Below are positions 44,524-53,263 of a stretch of 54,453 nucleotides of DNA, piece after piece. Below the pieces are notes generated by a model. That model ran no database searches, was not told where the DNA came from, and saw only the letters and a list, made by a program, of their open reading frames with translations. Made by a program: the position numbers and the translations under genes. This DNA is from Saprospiraceae bacterium (GTDB taxonomy: Bacteria > Bacteroidota > Bacteroidia > Chitinophagales > Saprospiraceae): assembly GCA_016714765.1 (NCBI GenBank), contig JADKCF010000022.1, forward strand, positions 1 through 54,453, given 5' to 3'. How positions within the stretch are numbered: the stretch's first letter is position 1; every line of letters begins with the position of its first letter.

Positions 44524-47384
44524 ATGAAAATAAAATATTTTACATACCCATTTTTCATGGTCATTGTCATGATTGGTTATTTACATTTAGTCAAAAAGTC
44601 AGTAAGCAAAAATTATATAGCTCATCAGAAAATGCCAGGAGCTTACAAATCTCTAGAACAATGGGCTGATGCAAGGTCATATCCCAATAATACTTTTGAA
44701 CCAAAAAGTTTTAGTAATGCTTTTGCTTTGAAATCTCAAATGGAAGCCAATCAAAAAAAACGAAATCGACTAAGGAGTATTTCACAAACTGCTCCTTGGG
44801 AGAGTTTAGCGCCTAAAAATTTTGCTGGAAGAGTACTGACCATAGGATTTCAAGCAAATAACCCAAACATCATGTGGGTAGGAACTGCATCAGGAGGCTT
44901 ATGGAAAACTACCAATGGCGGTCATGGTGCTTCTAATGGAATTAACTGGTCTTACATACCAACTGGATTTCCTACTTTTGCAATATCATCTGTTGTGGTA
45001 CACCCAACAAATCCTAATATAATACTCATCGGCACAGGTGAAGTTTATAATGACAATACTCTTGAAAGTGGCAATAAGGGAGGAGGACATGTGAGAGTAT
45101 ATAGAGGTACTTATGGCATTGGAATTCTAAAAAGTATTGATGGAGGTCAAACATGGACCAAATCTTTGACTTTTCTTATTCCAATAAGATCGGTATTACC
45201 GATATGGTTTTTGATCCCAATAATCCATCATTTATTTATGCTAGTAGTAGTGATGGATTATATAGATCAACAGATATAGGATCTACATGGACTAAAGTTT
45301 CACTACCTGGAAATCCACTTATGGGCAGAAGCATTAAATACAAACCAGGTAATTCATCTGTGATGTACGTTAGTTTTGGGAACTTTGGTAGCACCAATGC
45401 AGGAATTTATAAAACGGTCAATGCATCATCTGCTTTCCCTACATTTGTAAAACTAGCACACACTAATTTGCCTACCAATATTACAGGCTATGTAAAACTG
45501 TCTGTTTCGGCTGCAAATTCAAACTATCTTTTTGCTAGTATAGGAAATAATCCTGCATCGACAACTGACCCGGAAGGTCTTTATCGTAGTACTGATGAAG
45601 GTTTGACCTGGACCGCATTAAGTATTGGCTCCAATAGTATTATAGGCCAACAAGGATGGTATGCACATGACCTAGTAGTCTCTAACAGTAACATCAATAA
45701 TATTTTGTGGGGAGAAATTGATATGTATAAATCTACTAATGGAGGTAGTAGTTTTACGAAAAAATCTTCTTGGGATCTTTGGAATGTCAATAACACAACC
45801 ATAGGTACGCTCATGGAAGGTACCAGCAATACGTATGTACATGCAGATACCCACAGTATACAAATGTCACCTCACGATGGCAATACTGTATTTATTTGTA
45901 CAGATGGTGGCATTTTCAGAAGTACGGACTTTGGAGAGACTTATCAAACCCTAAATGGTGGTTTGCAAACTTCACAAATATATTCTAATGCAGCGATTTC
46001 AATGCAAGACCCTAACTTCATGTTGTTGGGACTGCAAGATAATGAAGGTATGATATACAGGGGGCAACCTGGATGTAGCAGAGTCCCAAATTTGGGTGAT
46101 GGGTTTCATGCTGCAATACATCCATCAAACCATAATACATGCTACATCGCATCATACAACCTTAATGTAAAAAAATCCACAAACAATGCTATTTCTTTTT
46201 CGAACACAAGTTTCAATGGATTTGGAGATATTAATGGGCCTTATACAACATGTTTTAATGCACCTTTTGTAACAGCACCTAGCAATCCTAATACCATTTA
46301 TGGAGGTACAGCTTTATTTAAAAAATCGACTGATGGTTTAGCCACTTTTACCAATATGGGTGGAAATACAAACTATCCAAGCGGCCTTTATTCCCCAATA
46401 TTTTATATGGCTGTAGCTCCTACAGATGCTAATATTGTTTATTTTTCTACAACACCTAGCACACAAGGTACATCTGTCAGGAGTAAGCTGTTCAAAACCA
46501 CAAATGGAGGAAGCAGCTTTGTTGAAATCACAGGAAATTTACCAGACAGGTACTATTCAGATATTGCTATTCATCCTACAGACCCAAACATAATTGTAGT
46601 GACCCTATCTGGTTTTGGTTCAAGCCATCTTTATATCAGTAAAAATGGAGGTAACAATTGGACTAATATTGGTACTGGTCTTCCAGATATACCACACAAT
46701 ACAGTTGTTTTTGATCCCACAGATCTATCTTCTTTATATGTAGGCAATGATTTAGGCGTTTTTTATGCACAAAATCTACCCGGAGGGACACTACCTGATA
46801 GTGTAAATCTAACCTGGATATCTTATAATGATGGACTTGGTGATGGTGCTATGATAAGTGATATCATCGTAACACCTGATAACAAACTTAGAATAGCGAC
46901 TTGGGGCAAGGGCTTGTGGGAGAGAGACTTGGCACCACCATATGATTGCAAAGTCATAACCAATACGTGGGATTCTGGCCAAGGATCCTTAAGGAATGCT
47001 ATTGACTGCGCTGCAAATGGTGACACTATATGGTTTTCCCAAAATGTTATGAATAAATCCATTTTACTGACAAGTGCAAACCTTAATATAGGAAAAAACT
47101 TGACATTTATGAATCCTATTTCACAGATGGTAACAATAAATGCTTCTTTATTAAGCGATTTGTTTGAAATACCTAATAATATTACAGTCAAGCTTGTCAA
47201 TTTAAACTTGGTATGTGGCAATGGTAACCTTACAAATGGGAGGTGTGTCAATAATTTGGGTACTTTGGAGCTAGATAATGTACACCTTTATGACCACCAA
47301 CTTCTGACGAGTGGTAGTTCGATATATAATCATGGTGCCGGCAATGTCATCATTAAAAACAATGTCAGCATCAAAAAGCAATAA
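44524..47384 (+). CDS. BNR/Asp-box (sortilin-like) repeat surface protein, one frame break
   Basis: The protein would be about 952 residues. It starts with a signal-anchor (IKYFTYPFFMVIVMIGYLHLV), has a short charged linker, and then a multi-bladed beta-propeller with Asp-box/BNR motifs: LWKTTNGG, ILKSIDGGQTWTK, GLYRSTDIGSTWTK, GLYRSTDEGLTWTA, MYKSTNGGSSFTK, LFKTTNGGSSF, ISKNGGNNWT. Such propellers occur in sialidases, VPS10-like and cell-surface proteins; no catalytic residues were recognised. The C-terminal ~170 residues (CDCAANGDTIWFS-like, then NITVKLVNLNLVCGNGN) look like a beta-helix. It ends in KNNVSIKKQ without a type A or B CTD. The frame breaks at about 45170, where TTTT should be TTTTT; the pieces are 44524-45279 and 45153-47384. 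Confidence 0.85.
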
Positions 47385-47862
47385 AGAGCAATGATCGAAC
47401 TTAGCATTATTCCGATTTAACTTTTATCTTTAGACTGTCTCTCACGATACAATTTATCATAATTTTTTTTCATGAAATGAATTTGGTCTTCGTAAAAGAG
47501 TCTTGAAAAAGAAATGCCCAATCTGAAGACAGAGAAATCTAATAAGAAAGGTAGTAATTTCACGGTATTTCATAGAGTAATAATGGTCTTTAAATCATGG
47601 TTAAGAGGAACACTACTTCTATCATCGCAGCAAGATATTTTGGAGGTAATTATATATTAAGGCCAAGTCTTATCTTAGAGCGCACTAGAGATTTTAATTA
47701 TATTGACAAAAGTGGATTTATCAGACGGTTACATGGATTAGAAACAACAATGGTCATGTGCTTTTATACTTTATCAGAAGTATCTCTTTGCATTTACTAT
47801 CGATAAGATCAACGCAACTTAAATTGATTAATGATCATCAATTAAGATACTCAGTGATTGGT
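47385..47862. other. Region without a recognised gene
   Basis: About 480 AT-rich bases. One small plus-strand reading frame (47597-47806, 69 residues) exists but resembles nothing I know and has no clear start context. A plus-oriented terminator lies at the end of the region, so some transcript may end here. Confidence 0.5.
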
Positions 47863-47903
47863 CCCCCTGTTTGCCATCTCCGTTATGGCAACAGGGGGTT
47901 TTT
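47863..47903 (+). terminator. Strong plus-oriented hairpin terminator
   Basis: CCCCCTGTTTGCCAT pairs with ATGGCAACAGGGGG (one bulged T), loop CTCCGTT, followed by TTTTT on the plus strand. The minus-strand side lacks a T-tract, so it is oriented for plus-strand transcription although the nearest plus-strand gene ends 480 bases upstream. It may also stop the minus-strand gene ending at 47903 less efficiently. Confidence 0.75.
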
Positions 47904-48999
47904 CACCTCTGTTCTACATCATCGTCCAGTATTCCATGTTCTCTTGCAAATGCGGTCAGATTTTCCTTTCCGTTAATTTGAAGTTTGGTCTCAATGTTCT
48001 TTTTGTGAGAGATTACAGTTTCTTTTGCTATGAACAGCTCATTGGCTATTTCGGTATATGATTTATTTATTTTCCTAAGGACCATGATTTCCCTGTCTGA
48101 TAACTCTGCTAACTTTACTTTTTGTTCCTGTTCCGTGATTCTTACTGCATTTGCATCTGTTTCGAGTTTTAGATTCTCATAATTTGCAGTAGAGATAGCA
48201 ATGTTTTCTTCCAGACATCTGATTTCTTTGTTTTTTAAGTTGAGTTCATTTATTAAATCCTTTGTTGACTGGTTGTGGAATTCTTCATTTAGTTCATTGA
48301 TCCAGTCAATGGCTACCACAATAAGCAAGCAAATCAAGGCATATTGCGAGCACAACAATGTAAGGCTAAGAATGTCAAAATTCTTGATCTTAAAAAAAGA
48401 AGCAAAAAATATTTGCGGTAGGATAAGTAGCAAAGTAATTACTATGGCCATGATGCTCATTGCTTTCCTTTGGGTTTTTTGCCGTCTGAATGTCTGGAAA
48501 ATGGCGTAACCTAATCCTGCAAAACTTGATACCGAATAAACTACGTCAAAATTCTTGACCAGGTTTGCATGCCTGTCATTTTCGCCCCAGCTTATTGTAT
48601 AAAACAGCACTATAAGAATGTTTACAAGAAATACAATTAATGCCCAGTTTTTGCCATTGGCAAACAAGGGGTATTTTCTTTTTGGTCATTATATACATAC
48701 CGGAAGTATGGAAAAGAGGCAATAAAAAATGCATTGTTATAGGCGGAAAAGGTTTTCAGTACCACACTTACTTCTCCGGGAACCATCAGACCCAACAGCC
48801 TGTAAAGGTCCATTGCAGACCATAGCAGGAGAGCAAAGGCTACAAAAATCGCCCCAAGGTCATTCCCCGCTGACTCGATCTTTTTTCGCCCGTCATTCCA
48901 TAAAATGAGTAAAAAAAATGCTCCTGTCAGGCATGAAAAAAGATGTATAATCCTAATCGAATTTATTCTGGATATTTCAAAAAGATCTAACTCTATCAT
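47903..48999 (-). CDS. Membrane-bound LuxR-type transcriptional regulator, one frame break
   Basis: Two pieces (48637-48999 and 47903-48667) form one protein of about 365 residues. The frame break at about 48663 is a missing C in ACCCCTTG; restoring it gives NTPLFANGKNWALIVF. The N-terminal ~215 residues have about seven hydrophobic segments. They are followed by a helical linker (KDLINELNLKNKEIRCLEENI) and a C-terminal LuxR-type helix-turn-helix: LSDREIMVLRKINKSYTEIANELFIAKETVISHKKNIETKL. It is predicted to sense something at or in the membrane and to bind DNA while membrane-attached. Such membrane-LuxR proteins are common in Bacteroidota and mostly uncharacterised. Confidence 0.85.
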
Positions 49000-49332
49000 A
49001 ATAAATCTTTCTAAGTGCTACTTTACCCCACAATGATACAATAATTAATTATTGGAGTTTCAATTTGCTTTCTCATTTGTGTATTAAAATGCTGAATTTG
49101 CCTTATTTTCCTATTTCGAATTAGTTTTCTTGTTAACCATCATTTTTGTTTGCAAAGACCTTAGCTTTGAAACTATTAAAAAAATCATAGTAGGAAATAA
49201 CTTTTTTCACAAAACCACTTAAATTAAGTTCACTTCCGGGTAAATGCACCTTTCGCTTCTTATAAATCGAATATCAGAGGTAACTCCCGCCAAAATGGTT
49301 TGGGGAATGAAAATAAGGCAAATGCAGAACAC
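49000..49332. other. Intergenic region, nothing recognised
   Basis: AT-rich sequence between the start of the membrane LuxR gene and the end of the metallopeptidase gene. It must hold the promoter of the LuxR gene, but no clear TAnnTTTG box was identified. No gene or strong hairpin was seen. Confidence 0.5.
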
Positions 49333-49989
49333 CTAAAAATCATAAATGGCACTGTTGATTTTGAGCAATTTTTCCTTATGTTTGTAGTCAGGCATGATAT
49401 TTTCTACTATTTGCCAAAATCGGTCAGAATGGTTCATTTCCACCAGGTGCGCCAGCTCATGCACCACCACGTAATCTATGACATCGGACGGAGCGAAATA
49501 TAACCTCACACTGAAATTCAGGTTCTTGCCGGTAGAGCAGCTACCCCAGTTGGACTTATTATACTTAAGTCTTACTGAGCTGATTTCCTTTTGAAAATAT
49601 TTTTCATTGTAGTACAACACTCTTTTTGTAATATCCGCCAAAAAGTACTTTTGAGCAAATTTGATGATCAGACTCCTCAGCAATTTTTGTCTGTCATATC
49701 CGACTTTTTCGGGAATCTCTATTTTCAAAATACCTTCCTTCAATAATTTGATATACCCGCTCTCCCTGTCTGTTTCTCGTATTTCCAGTAAAAAATTTTG
49801 CCCACCAATGGCAAAAGTCTCACCGTCAACATATTTTCTTAATTTTAAATATCTGTCGAGTACCTGGGGTTTGGTGGCTTTCAGTTGTACCAGCCATTTT
49901 TTAGCCCATTCGACATGTTTTTCAATATTTGATCCAAAAAGGAACACCTTAGGTACCCTAAGGATCACGTGAGTACCTCCCAATGCCAC
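49333..49989 (-). CDS. YgjP-like M48-type zinc metallopeptidase
   Basis: The 218-residue protein has the zinc motif VVVHELAHLVEMNHSDRFWQIVE near its C-terminus (HExxH, with a third ligand His in the following NHS), preceded by SVRLKYNKSNWGSCSTGKNLNFSVRL, the typical YgjP/DUF45 core. The family is SprT-like, and its substrates are largely unknown. The reading frame continues upstream of the GTG used here through IIEERRNGARVALGG, which fits the family better, up to a stop near 50030; no ATG was found there, so the true start is uncertain and may be a rare start or lie past an unseen error. Confidence 0.85.
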   Translation of the reverse strand: MALGGTHVILRVPKVFLFGSNIEKHVEWAKKWLVQLKATKPQVLDRYLKLRKYVDGETFAIGGQNFLLEIRETDRESGYIKLLKEGILKIEIPEKVGYDRQKLLRSLIIKFAQKYFLADITKRVLYYNEKYFQKEISSVRLKYNKSNWGSCSTGKNLNFSVRLYFAPSDVIDYVVVHELAHLVEMNHSDRFWQIVENIMPDYKHKEKLLKINSAIYDF

Positions 49990-50343
49990 CCTAGCTCCGT
50001 TTCGTCTTTCTTCGATTATACGGAGGGTATTTTACTGCCGTCTATATCTATATAATTAATAGGTCAAAGTTGAAAGTGATATGAAGAACAAAGGTCACAA
50101 ATTCCCATCATTTGAACTGTTAACTATTCCCAAAAGTTTTATTTGGCTACAAATAATCTGAAATAATCTCTATTTTTCCGGGAAAGTGATTTGAGCATCG
50201 CACCACGTTTTTTACATTTTTTGGTTTGCAGAGAGTCCGTTTTTTCAAGTAAAAATATGCTTCATTGTAGATAACAGTTAGTCTCTTCATTAAAATTCCA
50301 ATTTTTTTGTGAAACTGGGGAACAGTATTTTTTAGGAAAATAA
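49990..50343. other. Intergenic region, nothing recognised
   Basis: AT-rich stretch between the response regulator stop and the metallopeptidase start. The first ~40 bases probably belong to the metallopeptidase coding region in its extended reading. The rest contains no gene, tRNA or strong hairpin that I could support. Confidence 0.5.
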
Positions 50344-51055
50344 TTATTGATTAAACTCTTTCAATCTAATTAAAATTTCATTGCGTCTCGTTTTACTGAT
50401 CGGAAAGACCATTGAATTATCTAAAATTATTTCATCATGGCCCCATGTGCGTACATGGTTAAGATTTACTATATAGCTCCTATGACAGTACACTAAATAA
50501 TTACAAACGCAGTAATCTAGCAATTCTTGAAGTGACTTCCTGACTATAATTTTTTCATTTTTAGTTGTATGTATAATAGAATAGACATGGTCTGCTTGTA
50601 CATATAAAATATCCTGAAATTTGATTAGGTGATTTCTTTTTCCATCAGATATTATGGCCGATTCTACTTTTTCATTTTTGAATGAATATAAATTATAGGC
50701 AGCATTCACCGCCGTACACAAAGATTCTTTTGAAATGGTTTGGTCAGGTAGCCATATGGATTGGTTTTAAAGCCATTTCAAGGATCCTGGTATCATACTG
50801 AGAAGTCAGGAAGATGTAAGGAGGAGTTTCTGATTGTGTGATCAGAAAATTAGCAAAGTCAATTCCTGATTTTTCACCATACAGACGAATGTCTAATAAT
50901 ACAAGATCTGGTTTTCGAAGATTATAAGATTGCACTGCTTCATCGTAAGATATAGCTATACCTATAATTTCATGATCTCTTTCCACGAGGTACATCTTTA
51001 TGGTTTCTGCTATAAAGATTTCATCTTCTACGATCAGGATTTTAAGGGATTTCAT
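50344..51055 (-). CDS. LytTR-family response regulator, two frame breaks
   Basis: A ~237-residue two-component response regulator. The receiver domain starts at the ATG at 51055: MKSLKILIVEDEIF, DLVLLDIRLYGEKSG (phospho-acceptor Asp) and YIFLTSQYD (Thr/Ser switch). The C-terminal part is a LytTR DNA-binding domain: LIKFQDILYVQADHVYSIIHT, VRKSLQELLDY, CHRSYIVNLNHV, FPISKTRRNEI. Two missing A residues at about 50766 and 50730 (in A-runs) break the frame; restoring them gives ALKTNPYGYLTKPFQKESLCTAV, the normal end of a receiver domain. The gene lies 10 bases after the histidine kinase gene and is its likely partner. Confidence 0.88.
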
Positions 51056-51065
51056 TTTTTTATCT

Positions 51066-52841
51066 TTATATTTTGGAAACTTTTTCTTCAAATACCATAG
51101 TAAATACAGCACCATGTTGATTGTATCGGCTAGCTTCAGCCTGTAATTGCCGTACCATACTCTGTATAATAGTAAATCCCATGGTTGATTTTTCAACATT
51201 AAGTACAGATTCATTGTAACCCGGCCCATTATCGCTGTAGGTCATGATAAATTTAGTGTCAGATACTTTTAGTTGTATTTTAACCATCAATATTTGGTCA
51301 CCAACTTTTGCATACTTGAGTGAGTTACTTATCAATTCCGTAAGGATAATACCAATCGGTAAGACTGTTTCAATATTTACAGCTAAATCAGTAGGATTGA
51401 TTTCTGTTTCAAATATTACATGATCAGTATTAAGATCCTGATAATTGAACACCATTTCATGGATATATCCTTCTAAGTTTATATGTTCAAAGTCACTGTT
51501 TTTGTAAAGTTGTTCGTGAATGAGGGCGATACTATATACTTTATTGGAGACATCCTGGAGTAGATTTTTTTGTTCTTCATTTTTCAGTTTCAAACTTAGT
51601 ATAGTGATCCTTTGATGACTAATTGTAGATTGTTTTTTACACGATGATGGATTTCTGTCAATAAAACGGCTTTCTTTTGATCGGCTTCATAGATTTTTTT
51701 ATTCTGGGTTGCTATTTTCTTTCTCTTAGAATAGTTGTTAAAGACTGACCAACCTAATGCAAACATTAGCACTGACAAGACACCAATACCTACCTTTAAT
51801 ATCCTACTTATTTTCTCTGATGTTTTTAATTTCTCTTGTTCATTTTCGATGGCAAAATTTATCGCATTATTGGTGACTGTCTCCTTGTCTATAATCCATT
51901 TTGATTTTTCTTCATTTTCGTTACTTTTTTTAAGATAGAAATAGGCAGAGTCGATCATGTTCTTTTTTTCAAAAATAGTTGTTTTGATCCTATGGATTCT
52001 ACTTAGTACTTCATAATACAATTCATCTTTTACGGGCATTTGTTCGATTAGTTGCTCAGCATAAGCTAGTTGCTCCATAGCTTCAGTCATTTTACCTACT
52101 TTGAGAAGTCTCATTGCGATATTATTTGTTTGCTCTGCTGCGACGCGATAATCGTGGTCTGACAGATAAGCATCAATGGCTCTTTTAAAGTAAAAATGGA
52201 AGTGTCAACTTCATTAGCTAATACCCCTAAAGTAGATTGCCGTCAGAAATGGATTTATTGTTAGTATCTCTATGGCCCAATTCTACTGCTTTTCGAGCAT
52301 AAAACATCGCAGAATCTTTGCCAATTGATCTCAGATACGACGAATATCTTACGCAGTAATAAGATTCAATTTTAAGTAATCCATGTTCTTGTATTAAATT
52401 ATTTGCCAATGTAAGGTGATATAGACAATCTCCATATCTATCAATAAATTCTTGAATTCTGGCTAAAGAAATATGGGCATTTGCGACCATATCCCAATGG
52501 GTTAGCGGCTCAGCATTTCTGATAAGGTTGTAATAAAGATTCATGGCATCTTCAAACTTTGACTGAAGCTCTAACGACTCGCCTTTCTCGATTTCTATCT
52601 GGAATCTTAACTTGCAGGTAGATTTTCCATTTTTGCCAATTATTGCAAGAAGAGAATCAGCCAATAATATAGCTTTATAATTATTCTGACTTCTATTTAA
52701 TTTCTTTAACCGAGTATATTCTTTCTCTAAACCTAAATCATCACAATCCATAACTTGCGCAGAGATATTGCCCAACATCATAAATAAGATAAGCCCAATA
52801 GAGAACTTCCTAGATAAGAATATCCTTGTTATATTTAACAT
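51066..52841 (-). CDS. TPR-containing sensor histidine kinase (HisKA_2), three frame breaks
   Basis: Three pieces (52227-52841, 51596-52114, 51066-51593) plus a short unread join form one protein of about 592 residues. It has a signal peptide (SIGLILFMMLGNISAQ), a TPR-like helical extracellular region of about 320 residues, one membrane helix (ILKVGIGVLSVLMFALGWSVF), a HisKA_2 phospho-acceptor box (LTEIHHRVKNNLQLVI) and a HATPase_c domain (ILTELISNSLKYA N-box, SDNGPGY G-box). Breaks: missing T near 52232 (LLLGVLANEVDTS), missing T near 52190 (FYFKRAIDAYL), and one lost base near 51597 before LSLKLKNEEQ. It phosphorylates the LytTR regulator encoded next, presumably in response to an extracellular or periplasmic cue. 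Confidence 0.87.
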
Positions 52842-53263
52842 AAGTTTACTTAGACATGCAAGATAAGTGTTTGTTTTTTAATTGACTTCAATGTCAATTA
52901 AAAGTTCTGAAAGACGTCCTGTATGTTCTGAATGGTAGCTTATAGGTCGCGTTCCTTGGATTTATTCATAATGACCCGCTTTTTTGCCGCAAGTAGTGTC
53001 TTCCATAAAATGGTTGTTTTTTGTGTTTTTGTAGCCTTCACAAAATTTCCTTTACCGTTCACAACATGTAGGCTACCATTCAGAACATTTTCAATCTTCG
53101 GTACAGGCTTTTCATTTGCAATGGCAGACCTTTGTCAGGTTCTTACAGAGATAAGAATAGGTCGAAGCCGAAAATCCTGAAAGAGTAGGCAATAAAAACA
53201 AATAAAATGAAGAAAATGAAATCACGACTAACCATTTTGGAACCAAATTTAAAATCCAACGCC
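52842..53263. other. Divergent intergenic region with a 17-bp inverted repeat
   Basis: The region lies between the divergently transcribed histidine kinase and astacin genes and must hold both promoters. Near the kinase, the minus strand reads TATCTTGCA at 52865-52858, one base short of the -7 consensus TATCTTTGCA, which may again be a homopolymer loss. A small palindrome (AATTGAC/GTCAATT) lies at 52880-52899. The larger inverted repeat is listed separately. No protein-coding gene was recognised. Confidence 0.5.
52923..53088. repeat. 17-bp perfect inverted repeat flanking 132 bases
   Basis: ATGTTCTGAATGGTAGC at 52923-52939 is the exact reverse complement of GCTACCATTCAGAACAT at 53072-53088. 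The 132 bases between have no gene. It could be the terminal repeats of a small MITE-like element, a long-range RNA stem, or paired regulatory sites. Confidence 0.75.

Noticed and set aside
47597..47806. 69-residue plus-strand open frame considered as a gene
   Set aside because: No recognisable family, no start context and unusual composition; kept only as a possibility in the note on the region.
52923..53088. The inverted repeat considered as an insertion sequence
   Set aside because: The 132 internal bases cannot encode a transposase; at most it is a small non-autonomous element.
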